Origin: Gnetum montanum
Taxonomy: Eukaryota > Streptophyta > Gnetopsida > Gnetales > Gnetaceae
Direction: 5' to 3'
Assembly: GCA_015680685.1 (NCBI GenBank)
Contig: MNCI01016273.1
Location: forward strand, 624,398-688,397
DNA: 64,000 nt
Below the pieces are notes generated by a model. The model was not told the DNA's origin. It did no database searches and saw only the letters and a program-made list of their open reading frames with translations. Numbering within the stretch: position 1 is the first letter of the stretch; every line of letters starts with the position of its first letter. Both the position numbers and the translations under genes were made by a program. Below are positions 24,851 through 36,923 of the stretch, in pieces.

Positions 24851-25163
24851 GTTCTCTTGAATTAGCTTAAGTTTCAATGGTAGCATAGGAAATGTTTTTG
24901 GATACATCAAGACTTTTCCAAAAATTGAGATCATACTTAATTAGTGTAGCAACCATGTCTATTTTTAGGAAATATGAATTTGCAAATAATTATTTTCATA
25001 AGACAAAGAGATTAGAGATTTGACTGATGATGGATTGACGCTTGAAGAAGAAACTCCACACCTCATCTATTTGCTTATGAAAATCTTTTAAGATATATCT
25101 AGTTGCATCATGAACAAGACATTCTGTAAGATAGATTATGTGTCTAACAACAAAGATGCTTTG

Positions 25164-25965
25164 TGATGAGTGGCGACGTACCCCTACACTCAACCATACA
25201 AATATGAGCGTGTACGTGCGACCTGGTCGAATGTTGCAGATGGACTAGTTGTGGCACCTAGACAGTTAGCCTTAGGTCGCAGTTCGCTGTCTTCCCACTT
25301 GGACTAGTTATTAGCTTTGTCACATATGGTTTAGTCCAGATGAGGTGTTTGATGTGTTCCTAATTCTAACGCTACTCCTGAAGGCAGTGGAATGTAAAAT
25401 TAACTAAGCTAAGCTAGGAGGAAATGGTAAGGAAATCTAATCTAGCCTAAGTGCAATGAGCATCTGATCTTAATCATCTGTACACATCCTGAACTTCGTG
25501 CACGACTACCACTGGGATCACCAAGCTCAAATCCTAGGTACAATACTGGGTTACCAAGTAGTCACACTTAAATGCTCGTGATTAAATTGTACTCATTCCG
25601 CAATACTAGGAGATAAGGGTGAAGAGAGATTAATTATCTAGGAAAGCAATTAAACACTCAACAGTATTTAAATCCTATTTAGCTTAGTCCACATGCTACA
25701 AGGTTTATTAGAAAGTTTGTCTCTATTGCCACACAAAAGTATGTGCTCAGGTACAATTCACTCGAATAGAGATCTGTTCACTTTGAGACTCCTACTGTGG
25801 GCACATGGAAATTATTCTATCTCTAGGGTGATCAATCTACCAGAGCTTCGCTACTTTATTCCAATCATTTCAATGAGGGGAGTGCCGCCTCTTATTTATA
25901 GATATGGCGGCGGACTGCAATATCGCATACATGATATCGTGGCTTGTGCATATCGCGTTTCATGA
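25164..25965 (-). repeat. 3' LTR of element B
   Basis: Plus-strand start TGATGAGTGGCG. The far end reads TCATGA where the partner LTR has TCATCA, one base change in the inverted end. Differences from the partner are scattered substitutions, many of them transitions. GATATC palindromes and TATAAATA lie at about 25890-25955. Confidence 0.9.
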
Positions 25966-26103
25966 TACCCCAATGACTGAATGAAAACTCATCCTCGAGT
26001 TCCTTACAATAATATTGGGAAGGTATGGAATTATTGAGGGGAATGGAACTAATGGGATGACATGTGAACGGATCATTATTACAAGACTTGACAAAACTCG
26101 TGT

Positions 26104-26353
26104 TCATGACAACAAGGGTGAACGCCTTATTACATTGACATCAGGCCTCATTTGGCAGCTGGAGAGAAAAGAGGAGAGAGAAGAGAAGAGAAGAAGAGAG
26201 AAGAGGTCTTGTTGCTGCCAACGCCGAGATTGCGCCTTTCGTTGTCCATCAGTAATCGCATCATCAATCTTGCTCCTTGCATAACTGCTTTCAGCACTAC
26301 TCCATTCCAAGTGCTTCCTCCAGATCCGGTCCATTGTTATATGATCGCCATCT
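26104..26353 (-). other. Splice acceptor and vestigial 3' ORF of element B
   Basis: On the minus strand GCTAATACAAG (branch-point-like) precedes GTGTGTGCAG, then ATGG at 26351. The following ~250 bases align with the same place in element A but in both copies the frame is short or stopped (stop at codon 5 from this ATG in B). It looks like the eroded remains of a 3' ORF. Confidence 0.4.
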
Positions 26354-27240
26354 GCACACACAACACAGTCTTGTATTAGCAAGGATAAATAGATTTCAAT
26401 GTGGCTATACCTTGCTTCGGTGTAAGTCCATTGGCTGGGTTGTGGTATGGCTGATACGGATCTGGGAATATATAAATAATGACTACCGAAGGTGTAGGGG
26501 TTAGGAGGAAAAATGAAAAAATTCGGAGCTTAGAAGAAAAATTGAAAAATCAGGCCCCGTACCCCCATGACTAATCACGAACCTTTGGTAGTGAAAGAAT
26601 GGAGAAAGAAAAGGAGTAAGGAAGAGAGATAAAAGTGGACAACTAGGACATCGATAAAAGAGATGTCAAGATGGAAATGAACAAAATAAAATCAATTGCA
26701 AAATGTTTAGGAAAAGAAGTTAACTAATGCACCAAATAGGAATGTCAATGGGTCCTCCCCAAAGCAGGCTCATGCCCTTAGTGCCCTGACAATCCCACAT
26801 TCAAAGAGTCTGTAGGCTCTGGGAATGTTCTTTGGAACAAGAGTTAAAATATTAACCGTAAGAATTTACCAAAAAGAAAATAATGTATCTACCAAAATAT
26901 ACACTAGTGATACAACCGGCAATGAGGTGAATAGTGGAGAGAAAGGTGGAGAGAAGAGGATGGAATGGAATCCCAAGGACAAGGTGGTGTACAACCCCTT
27001 GTGTAGTGCATGATTAATGTGACTTGGCAAATCTCATTCCAACTCTGGCCTCAAACCAACCACATCCAGTGACTTCGTATCAATACGCTTGGCCGAACCA
27101 TCCACTGGAGTAACAACAATGCATCTCCAAGAGCCACCACCATTCCGACGAAACAAAGGAGAGAATGGGAAGTGAGAAGGGCCTTAGTTAGAGGGAACAC
27201 TTTGGTTCCATAACCAGTGCTTGCAGCCCAAAGTTATTTC

Positions 27241-27330
27241 ATCTAAGGGGTGTGCTTTGAATCCTCACTTTGGTTTTTTTTTTTTTTGCTTTTTGTGTTT
27301 TGTATTTTTATGCGTGGGGACCACACCATG
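27241..27330 (-). other. Conserved 3'-region hairpin of element B
   Basis: Arms 27262-27268 and 27314-27320 pair (one mismatch) around an A/T-rich loop and are flanked by the family boxes (TCTTTGCATGGTGTGGT, TTCAAAGCACACCCC on the minus strand). Equivalent hairpins are in element 1, A and D. Confidence 0.55.
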
Positions 27331-27910
27331 CAAAGACTTCTTATTTTTATTATCTCAGCTTTCGAAGAATGGGTAACATCAGAATGGCAAGGAAAACTCA
27401 AGAAGAAAACATTCAAGCACCCAAGCGAACAACCAACACAAATGCATCAAGTTTCCTTGAAGTCACACCCTTTTCAAACCTTGAGTCCTTCCTTAGTTTG
27501 AGAAATGCCCAGTCACCGATTCATTTAAGTTCTTATTAGAAGGGGACTGTACATTTCCAAGTCGAGAGAAACCATAGAAATTGGTGGATGGATGGATGAA
27601 ATGATCTCATTGCCTGCCATATCAGAAGAAACATACCTTAGTATCAACATTGCGACTTAAAGGTAAAAATTAAACATTAGCAATTAATATGAAAATAGTT
27701 GATACCATCATTCTGAACACTTATTGGGTGACAAACTTACATGGTGGATGGCGCGCGCACACACACACACACAATGGAAAAATACAACGATGTTGTAAAA
27801 CAAAAACTTAAAAGACAAAAAGATAAAATAATAAATCAAAAGATGAAAAACTGGAAAACAAAAAGTTGAAAAATTAAAGAATCAGAAAAATATTTATTAA
27901 TTCTGTGTTG

Positions 27911-30289
27911 TTAGAATGGAGGATACCCCCCATACCAAAATGGTTGAGCATGACTAGAATTAATAAATGGAAGATTAGGATCCTCGCATATTGGAAATGT
28001 TGGGACCTGGTCATATTGACCCCATTGGGGTTCACACACTTGATTATAGTAATCATAGTGGGTCAATTTATAAGATGTAGTTTCCGGATAATGAGTTAAC
28101 CCACTAGGATAATTGGGACCGGTAAATGGTATGCAAGGATCAGGATGTCTCCCTCCATGGCTGTATTTATTGGGCCATATGGTTGTTGGAGTGTTAAGTG
28201 GTGGCCTTGATGAGGTAACATGAGGCATTGGGTTTGAAGAGGAAAATGCACCATAATGTTGGGTTTGTGTTGAGTTGGTGGATGCAGTGGTTCTTGAAGT
28301 GTGGTGTCCCTTTCGAAAACCGTGTCTAAAGAAGGGACGCTTTCGACGTTGTGAAGGACCTCCACTGCTATTGGGAGTTGTAGCATAAGTAACATTTGTG
28401 GGTTGGTGCTGTGGTGCAAAAAATTCAGGAACAGTTGGTGGCGATGTAGAAGGAGGGAAAGGATGAGAACGTTGAAAATTAGGAGAAATGTGAGGTACAA
28501 AAGGTGATGGTTGTGTTGAGGACATGGGATGATAGTATTAAGGAGAATGATAATGCGGTTGAGGATAAGTGTGATAAGTGTAGGGCACATGAGGTGGTGA
28601 TCTTGTTGGAGAGGACATGGGTGGATAGTACTGGAGAGAATGATAACGAGGAGGTGAGGTAGAGGATGATGAGCTTGATGAAGAAACAAGGTGTTGAACA
28701 TAATAATAAGCATTTGGCATTAGGACATATGAAGGGTATGGTCCAGCTGGCGGTGGCCTCCCCCATGACTGAGGTTTTTGCCATTGTGGTTGAACCAGAT
28801 ATTTCTGTACGAAATCTGGATGTAACATTTCTCCCCAATGCTCATGTAAATGTGATAAGACTGGGCATGGGCCCTTGGGGTGATCGTACAGATAGACGTT
28901 ACATTGATATGTGAAATTGGCAGTTGAGCTCTTATTCTTATGATCTTCTACCCTTTGTTTCGATTGTTGTGTGGTGTCCCATCCTGTTTCTTGATTTGGC
29001 ATAACTCTTCCTCTAATGATGTTGGCATATTCTCCACATCTTTCATGTACCCAGTCCACCATCCTATTGACCTTTGTCTCAAATTCATCTAATGATTGTA
29101 GGATGGGCAAAGATGACTCCACCTCCTTGAAGTAAGTGGATTTCTCCTCTTTATGATTATGGACCCTTGTTAAGCTGGCATTTTGGTCCTGTTGAGAACT
29201 TTTAACATTCTCCCATTTGGCTAGTTCTCCTTCTTCTTTTGCTACCCACTTAATAAGCTCTTGTAATTGATGGGTTTGTAGTTCATATAGTTGACCTTGG
29301 GCATACATTCCTAAGGTCTCTCGTGTTTCATGACGTAGCCCATCAATGATATGATTCATTAGCCTTTCTTTGGAGAACTCATGGCCTAGACAGTTGTTTA
29401 ACAATGTGTAATATATTTCTAAGGCCATGTCCAAGGGCTCATGTTGTGCTTGTTTCCACTCTTGGATTTGTTTCCTCAAGGCTGACACTCTTGCATAGGT
29501 TTGATATCTTTCATTAAAAGCTTCTAACATTGTTGGCCAACGTCGTATTGAATTTGGTTTTAAAGATCTATACCATACTTTTGCTTGACCAACGAGTGTC
29601 ATAGGGAAGAGCTTAAGTTTTTGCCACATGTTATCAATGTTGTTCCATGCACAAGCATCATAGAAGGCTTGTAGATGATGTTGTGGATCTGAATCATAGC
29701 CTCCTAGAAACTTGGGAAAGTTGTTTAAATTGAGCCTAGGTAGACGGCTCTCTTTACGATGCCTACGTGAGATTCGAATAGCCTCTTGTATTTGCGTTAG
29801 GCTCTTAGTGGCCAGCAGGGGTTCATCGTCACTAGGTAAGTTGTGTGTTCATGTGTTGGGACGATGTTGCCTTTGTTTATGTTGGCGTTCTTGATTTCCT
29901 TTATGAGCTCAATTTTTAGTCTTACGCCGATCCCTTGAAAGATAGTCATCCGTATCACAATCTGACATTGAAGAAGTAGAGGAAGAGAAGGAACTGTAAA
30001 ACTCATTATGACTTTTGTAAGCCTTTCAATCATCCCCGAGCAAATTCTTGTTAGTTATTGATAAGGTCCTAGGCCTTTCAGGCCTCCTCATTCTATGGGA
30101 TGTCTCATCCTTACTAGAGGTGTTAGAGTGGGATGCCGAGGGTCCTTGAGTATCGTTGGGGTGTTCGTAAACATAGGGAACTCCTGCATAAGGTTGAATA
30201 CTCCAATATTCATTGTTAGCTAATGCGTTGGTTCTCCAATGAATTTCCTCACTAAGTGTGGCATTATCGTGGTCTTGTAGGAGGGCCAT
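27911..30289 (-). pseudogene. Gag of element B (about 793 codons, few stops)
   Basis: One frame from the ATG at 30289 to 27911 with about four in-frame stops (30026, two between 30025 and 29630, and 28538) and no frameshift, so decay is light. In order: a variable N-terminus, Ser-rich linker, Gag core (PRLNLNNFPKFLGGYDSD, PQHHLQAFYDAC, MWQKLKLFP, VWYRSLKPN, NERYQTYARV), a helical part (QLQELIKWVAKEEGELAKWE), a Cys/His motif (CNVYLYDHPKGPCPVLSH at 28903-28850), a long Pro/Ser/Tyr-rich region, and a basic patch (QRRKRPFFRHGFRKGHH). No CCHC knuckle or protease follows. Family role: capsid protein forming particles in the cytoplasm. Confidence 0.85.
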
Positions 30290-30422
30290 TGTTGTGTGTG
30301 AAATTACGTGTGACTTTTAATAATTATTTCTTCCTAAAAGATATATCGTTAAGTCCTTTACAACGACCTTGTATGATATAACTAATCTAGATAATTAGCA
30401 CCATCCTCGGCAACGGTGTCGA

Positions 30423-31224
30423 TGATGAGTGGCGAGGTACCCCTACACTCAACCATACGAATACAAGCGTGTACGCGCAATCTGGTCAAACTCCGCAGAT
30501 GGACTAGTTGTGGCACCTAGACAGTTAGCCTTAGGTCGCAGTTCGCTGTCTTCCCACCTAGACTAGTTATTAGCTTTGTCACGTATGGTTTAGTCCAGAT
30601 GAGGTGTTTGATGTGTTCCTAATTCTAACGCTACTCCTGAAGGCAGTGGAATGTAAAATTAACTAAGCTAAGCTAGGAGGAAATGGTAAGGAAATCTAAT
30701 CTAGCCTAAGTTCGATGAGCATATGACCTTAATTATTCGTACACATCTTGAACTTCGTGCACGATTGCCATTGGGATCACCAAGCGCAAATCCTAGGTAC
30801 AATACTGGGTTACCAAGTAGTCACACTTAAATGCTCGTGATTAAATTGTACTCATTCTGCAATACTAGGAGATAAGGGTGAAGAGAGATTAATTATCTAG
30901 GAAAGCAATTAAACACTCAACAGTAATTAAATCCTATTTAGCTTAGTCCACATGCTGCAAGGTTTATTAGAAAGTTCATCTTTATTGCTGCACGCAAGTA
31001 TGTGCTCAGGTACAATTCGCTCGAATAGAGATTCGTTCACTTTGAGACTCCTACTGCGGGCACATGGAAATTATTCTATCTCTGGGGTGATCAATCCACC
31101 AGAGCTTCGCTACTTTATGCCTATCATTTCAATGAGGGGAGTGCCGCCTCTTATTTATAGATATGGCGGCGGACCGCGATATCACGTACGCGATATCGTG
31201 GCTTGTGTATATCGCGTCTCATCA
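30423..31224 (-). repeat. 5' LTR of element B
   Basis: Bounded by TGATGAGTGGCGAGG and ATATCGCGTCTCATCA on the plus strand. The U3 part (right side) has GATATC words at 31178-31195, upstream of a TATA box read on the minus strand near 31150. The primer site lies at 30404-30421. Confidence 0.9.
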
Positions 31225-31818
31225 CTTTGTAACACAACAACAACATCCTTGTTTACCATATAAGTGGGAAGAATCACATGATATTTTCTTATATTGAGTC
31301 CTTTTTGTCTTATCCCTTTTATTGATTTCTAAATGTAGATCCTAGAACACAAGCATAACATTAATGATGCTTAGTAAAGTTCTCTTCATAATCATAGGAA
31401 AATTGATTTTAATCTTAGTATCTTGTTGGATCACTAGAAAATCAGCAATGTAGGACCAATCTTCCAAGGTTTTTATAACATCATTTACTTAGCCCAAAAC
31501 ATTAGTGTAAAACTAATCTACTTGTTTAAGATGAATGTTAGTATTTTTGAGTAGAGGAAGCTTCCAATCAAGGTACTACTATAATAAAATAATGTTGACA
31601 TTGGAACTAGAGTTACAAAGAGTTTGATAATGATCCTTCTTACCAATTCGAAGTTTAACCATAGGACTACTAGGATTTGGTATTTTTTCAAGAAGATTAC
31701 CTTTATTAACTACATGAGTGGTTGCCTTGGACATGGATATGGTGATCACACAATCACTACTGGGATGTTTCTAATATGATTCACTAGATGTTAATTGACT
31801 CTTTTCCTAGTATATGTT
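31225..31818 (-). pseudogene. Element C aspartic protease remnant
   Basis: Minus-strand text follows the plant gypsy protease plan: PMVKLRIGKKDHYQTLCNSSSNVNI corresponds to the LCDLGASVNI active-site region (the Asp-Leu-Gly is lost here), followed by relics of LxLAD.S...P.G...DV...V and a PVDFVV-like strand. The protease sits between RT (beyond insertion B) and the gag end (beyond insertion D), as expected for one element. Confidence 0.55.
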
Positions 31819-32657
31819 TGATGAGCAATGAGTATACCCTACACCCAACCATACAAATCACCAACATCCACTTAGCAATATGGTTGAATTTGGTAGAATT
31901 TAGTTCTCTAAGTACATTCGATTCTAGGAAGTGAATCTAACCATTGCAATTGTTGTCTTCTCAGTTCCACTTGTGAAGTGCAAGTGTATGGTTAAGTGTA
32001 ACTGAGGCATATGATTTTTATCATTTTATCTTTTATGGTGTAAATCACCCAAGAATAAGAACAAGAATAAAGTAATTAAATGCTTGATTAATATAATAAC
32101 TAACTAATATTTAACTAATGCTAAGATAAGCATCCATTCCCACTTGCCATATACATCTTGAACACATTATAGCACTACTAGGTTACCAAGTGTTAAGTGT
32201 ATGCTTGAAGTGGTCATACTTATGTTTTCTATTTAATCGATATTAATCACTTAATTTAAATTTTTTAAAGTAAAGTGCATGAATAATAAATGGATAAAGA
32301 AATAATTAATCTATTCCAAGTGTTGCAAGGTTTGATCATAAAAGTTTGTCTTTATTGCCATTCACACAAAGGTGCTCAAGTACATCAATGCTCAAATAAA
32401 CATCCATATACTTCTTTGACTCCTACTAGGGGTACTTAGAAAATATGCTAAATTTTGGAAGGAAAAATTGCAAGAGCTTCACTACAACTAATATAAAATT
32501 TCTATAAATGTGGTGGGTAGGCACACATTTATAGGCCATAACAGGGTGCCACGTCAATGCCTACACATCAATGTAGCAAATCCTACATCGACAAGATCTT
32601 GTCAATAGGGTCACATTGATGACATGCTATTGACATGGTCAAATGACATGATCATCA
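31819..32657 (-). repeat. 3' LTR of element D
   Basis: 839 bp, aligned over its whole length with 46224-47085. The minus-strand sequence just outside it (ATCATGGGCATA) is the terminal purine tract seen before the other 3' LTRs, which fixes this end as the 3' LTR. Confidence 0.85.
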
Positions 32658-32929
32658 TATGCCCATGATTGCATGAAAACTCATCCTTGAGTGAACAAAG
32701 AAGGATTAAGTTCTTTAAAATTTTTTTGGGAAGGTATGGAATTATTGACTAACTACAGACACACAAACTAACACAACAAAAACCAAGTGCCCAAGTGTAT
32801 GAATTTATAATCATTATAAGAATTGGTGTTCTAGACAAAAAAATTGAATACCCTAACAAAAAATGACAACAAAAATCCTCAGATAGCTTGAAGAAAATGA
32901 AGAAAATCAAAAGGTCTCAAGCAGTGAAG

Positions 32930-34639
32930 GCTCTTGAGGTTTAGAAGAACCTTCTCTTGCTTTGGGTGCATGTGGTTATTGAGGTGGTGGTTATGGTTGT
33001 CCTGTTGTAGTTACAACTTCTAGCAAAAGATGGAAGGCATTCAAAAATGACTTCATCTTTTCCTCCTTACTCCAGGGATCATTCACAGTCCACATTGCTT
33101 CACCAATATGGGCAAAAATGGGAACATCCCACAGATAGGGCATTATAAGAAATAACTCCTTCACAATGACAAACTAGGTAATGAATTATTTGCATTCAAT
33201 GTTGAATGTCTTGATTTCATTCTACAGCTCTTGGTAGTTATTCAATCTCTTGGCCAAGTTCTCAGTAGTTAATCTCTAATCTGTGAATCATTCCTTGAGA
33301 ATGCTTAGTTCAATGTTTGCAACCTTAAACTTCTACTTGGTCTCTTGGTGACGTTTGAACTCTACCTCATACAAAAAGTACGAGTTGACCACATGCTTCT
33401 CTAATTTTGACTATGGCCTTCTGGAAGTTTGCATTGCCAGGTTTACATATTAGAGATTGAAAAACTCCATGTATTTTATCATTGATTTTCTACACCATGT
33501 ATTGACTACAACATTGATTTTCTACTCTGCCTACTTCAAGTTACTCCTCTATGATGATTCCTACTTGTTGCTACTACTGTTGCAAGATTTTCTCATGGAA
33601 TTCACACATGCACTCAAATGTAGCACAAGACTTCAATGTTGTTTTATTAGTGGGTGGTGGAGGTGGTGGTTGTTGCTTCTCTTCTTGGACCACCTTTGCA
33701 TGCACTTTGTCTTTCATCATCTTTGCCCAGGAAGTGTTTGAAGCATGACAGACTACATCATTGGTGTAGTGGGCTATGCCTCCTTTTTTGCATAATTTTT
33801 TTGATGAGGCGTGGAAAGGGGAGTACCTTCGTTCCATGTTCATTCTCCTTGAAATGTTTTTCTATCTCTAGATAGATTAATTGTAGAAGGTTGATAGGGA
33901 ATATTCTGCTTAGAGTAGCTTAGGCATGAGCGGAGAAGATTGTGACTTTGCTAGGATTTATTGTTGGATTGAAGTAAAAGGCTAAAATTTTGAAATATGC
34001 TCATTTTGCCATGGTGAGCACACCAAAATCCTTGCGGTCCACCCCATAGTGCCACCTTGTCCTTTCTTTCTTATTGCTTGGATCTACTTGCATTGAAATT
34101 TCTGCAAGAGTGGTGCTAGTTTTAGGAAACCCAAGGGCCTTAGAGGTTTCTTTCACTAATTAGGGAATATATATGTCCTTGATTTTGACTATGGAACTAG
34201 CTTTCTTGTTGATCTAGAAAAGGCATGTCTCTTCCATGAAACACTTCCCATCAGAAGTGATGATGGGCCACATGGAAGAGTTCTGCAATTGAGATTTAAC
34301 TTTTGAAAGAGTAAACTCCAAGAAGGATCCAAAGTTTAGCTCTTGAAGCATGGATTTATAAATCTTCTTACATGCAATTTGCCTAATGTAGGCCTCCATT
34401 AAGGTGACCTTAAGGTTTAATCTTGGCTCTGGTGCCTCATCGTGGTGGAACTGTTTTGTTGTAATCATGTCGGGAATCTGTCTGATCGATTCCACTTCGA
34501 GCTCCTCCCAAAGAGGTCTCATTGCATGGGCTTCTACTATTGGATTTTGGGGCTATTCTTGGTCCCTTCCAGTTCTTGGTTATTTGTTCCTTGGTTGGGA
34601 CGATGCTTCCTCTTGTGGCTACTTTCCCTTTGGTGCCAT
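32930..34639 (-). pseudogene. Extra 3' ORF of element D: plant transposon protein-like (PF20167-type) domain
   Basis: Starts MAPKGKVATRG directly after a splice acceptor. After several stops a stretch at about 34120-33780 reads RTRWHYG, FKILAFYFNPTINPSKVT, LLQLIYLEIEKHF and LPFPRLIKKIMQK. This follows the plan of the 'putative plant transposon protein' domain: a Trp, then a P-T box, V-T..., hydrophobic helix, and a [LF]PFPSLIT.[LI]C-like end. A Pro-rich stretch (PPPPPPTNK) follows near 33650, then a helical-looking region. I judge this by eye; the family is known from accessory ORFs of plant gypsy elements and its function is not established. Several in-frame stops make it a relic. Confidence 0.5.
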
Positions 34640-34672
34640 CTGTGGTCACAACATAATCGAGGATTAGCATGT
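34637..34672 (-). promoter_or_regulatory. Branch point and splice acceptor before the extra ORF of D
   Basis: Minus strand: GCTAATCCTCGATTATGTTG then TGACCACAG with the AG at 34641-34640, followed at once by ATGG. It aligns with the acceptors of element 1, A and B. Confidence 0.5.
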
Positions 34673-36009
34673 GATGTGTAACTTATAATATTTAGGTATC
34701 TTATCTCATTGATTAATCACACTTTAGCTAAGTTATGACCATGGAAGATTGATTATTTCAATATTATTTAAGTTAGAAGGTCATCAGAGTTTTTTGGAAG
34801 GGTTTAACTTTCATAATTTGATGATTTTAATGTTAGTTTATTAGTTAAACCTTTGTGGGAGTTAGACAAATTTCAAAAAATTTTCCATTGAAAACCTAAG
34901 GTTTGTGAGCCCCATGATGTAGAGCTTACATCTAGTAGCTTTAGGACTAAAGAATGAGGTAAATCAAGCAAATGGTTTGAAAGTTATGGCTCTTGGAAAG
35001 TTCTAGGATTTGAAAAAGGCAAAAAATCCTTCCTCATTTGAGCAAAAATGTGAAAAAAATGCTAATTGTGGCCACCTATTTATAGGATTTTTATGTTGCA
35101 TTGATAGGATCCCATTAATGGGATCACGTTGATGTGATGGCTCTATAGATGAGATCCCATTGACTAGGCCTGTGACCAAATTTGTACACTTATAAAATAG
35201 GGAGAAATAGAGAGACTTTGAGCATGAAATTAATGTGGTTGGAGATAGAAATGTTGTAAACATGTTGCAATAGTGGAAGAGTGCTAGATTATGCACAAAA
35301 AGAAGTTTTTAGTTGGAGAATGAATATTAAAGGAGAAGTACTGTTAAGGAGCACACAGTTGAACAACTAACAGGGTGCATAAAGGATTTGATCATGAAAA
35401 TGCTTAAGGATAAGGAACTTAACTGATCAAACTAAAAGAAATGCAAGTGGATCCTCTCCAAATTAGGTTCATTTCGTTAATGCTCTTACATGTCTTCAAA
35501 CCAAGGAATCCTTGGGCTCCATGGGTGATTACTGGTTATGGAGAGTTAAGGACCTGATCTTGAAAGAATCTACCTAAGAATTCTGACATATCAAACTAAA
35601 AATTTGAACAAAACATGAAAGTTTGGTAGTGAGGTGAGGTATGGATAACATTGGTGGATGATGAGAAGAGTGGAATGGAGTCCTTATTATGGTCACATGA
35701 AGTCCCTTATGGATTTTAGGATTAAGATGACTTGATAAAGTCTAGCCTTAGTCCAGATCAAAACCAACCACTTCCAATGACTTCACATTGATACTCTAAG
35801 ACTAATTCATCCTCTCAAGACACAAAAATGTTGCCATAGATCAATCATTATTCCTAAAAGAGAAGCAGGAAGTGAAAAGGGCCTTAGTTAGAGGAGACCT
35901 TCAAGCATTCATAACTAGTGCTTGTAGCCCGTTATTGAGTCTAAGGAGTGTGCTTTGAATTCCCATTATTATTTTTTAAGAGTTTTATATTTTTATGATT
36001 TTTGGATGG

Positions 36010-36781
36010 TGATGGGATGCGATATCGCATGGGCCGCGAGCGATATCGCGGTGCGTCACCAAGTCTATAAATAAAGGCGGCTCTCCCTTGTTTTCTCATC
36101 TAGATCTAGACCCTTAGCGAAACGCTTGCAGTTTTACCTCTCCAGAGATAAAATATTTTCCATGTGCTCGCAATAGGAGCTCCAAAGTGAATGGATCTTT
36201 ATTCGAGCAAATATTGTACCTGAACACATGTTTGTGTATGGAAATAAAGACGAACTTCTTGGATAAACCTTGCAGTGCATGGAATAGGCTAATTAGGATT
36301 TTATTTATTATTTTTCATTTAAATGTATTATTAGTTATTAAATCTCTCTCAACCCTTCTCTCCTAGTTAAGTGCCTCAGTACGACCGCTTCGAGCACATG
36401 CGTTATCCTTGGTGATCCCAACAATGATTAGCATTTGGTAACCAAGGTTGCATTGGTTTAGGGTGTGAATGGTAAGTGGGAATGGATGTTAACACTAGGT
36501 TAATTAAGGCTTAGTTAGTTAGTTAAAGTTAGCCAGTTAGTCTCTTTACCTTTCATCTTATCAGCATAGGAGATAAAATCGAAAAGACATAAAAATCATA
36601 TACCTCAGACTTACTTAACCATACACTGTGACAACTACAAGTAAGTCTAGGAAGACAACAAATAATTAACCTTAGGTGTTCCATGAGGCATGTAGGCACT
36701 TAGTCTACAGAGTTCGACCGGATTGTGCATGTTACGCTTGTATTCATATGGTTGAGTGTAGGGGTACCTCGCCACTCATCA
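36010..36781 (+). repeat. 5' LTR of element A
   Basis: Starts TGATGGGATGCGATATCGCATGG and ends CCACTCATCA. U3 has two GCGATATCGC palindromes (36019-36059), followed by TCTATAAATAAAGG (about 36064-36077) as TATA box. AATAAAG at about 36243 may serve poly-A addition. Differences from the 3' LTR are scattered substitutions. Confidence 0.92.
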
Positions 36782-36782
36782 T

Positions 36783-36801
36783 TGGCGCCGTTGCTGGGGA
36801 C
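36783..36801 (+). other. Primer binding site (tRNA-Asp type)
   Basis: TGGCGCCGTTGCTGGGGAC is complementary, with one mismatch, to the 3' end expected of plant tRNA-Asp (CCCCGGCAACGGCGCCA). It sits one base after the LTR. Confidence 0.75.
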
Positions 36802-36923
36802 TAAGTGTTTGTGTGCTAAGTAGAACATAGGAAATCACTTACATTGTTGGGAGCTTAAAAAAACCTTAGGGTTAATTAAACAAAAAATTATATAACGGTT
36901 AAATAGCACACTGATAAGACACA

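Larger units (their letters stand above)
25164..31224 (-). mobile_element. Element B: complete Gag-only LTR element (TR-GAG type)
   Basis: Two LTRs of 802 bp each (30423-31224 and 25164-25965) have no net length difference and are bounded by the exact target repeat CTTTG (25159-25163 and 31225-31229). The primer site next to the 5' LTR (about 30421-30404) is a decayed tRNA-Asp site. Inside there is one long gag frame (30289-27911) that runs directly into the internal purine tract. No protease, RT or integrase remains. About 1.9 kb of conserved 3' noncoding region follows. With both LTRs, a single TSD pair and no pol, this is a non-autonomous element, presumably moved by a relative's enzymes. 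Confidence 0.9.

Noticed and set aside
26825-27539. Short frames in the 3' region of element B
   Set aside because: The region is conserved as noncoding sequence between elements with indels and stops that do not respect frame.
28096-28838. Alternative-frame readings overlapping the gag of element B
   Set aside because: Low-complexity Leu/His/Ser translations of the Pro-rich gag region in other frames.
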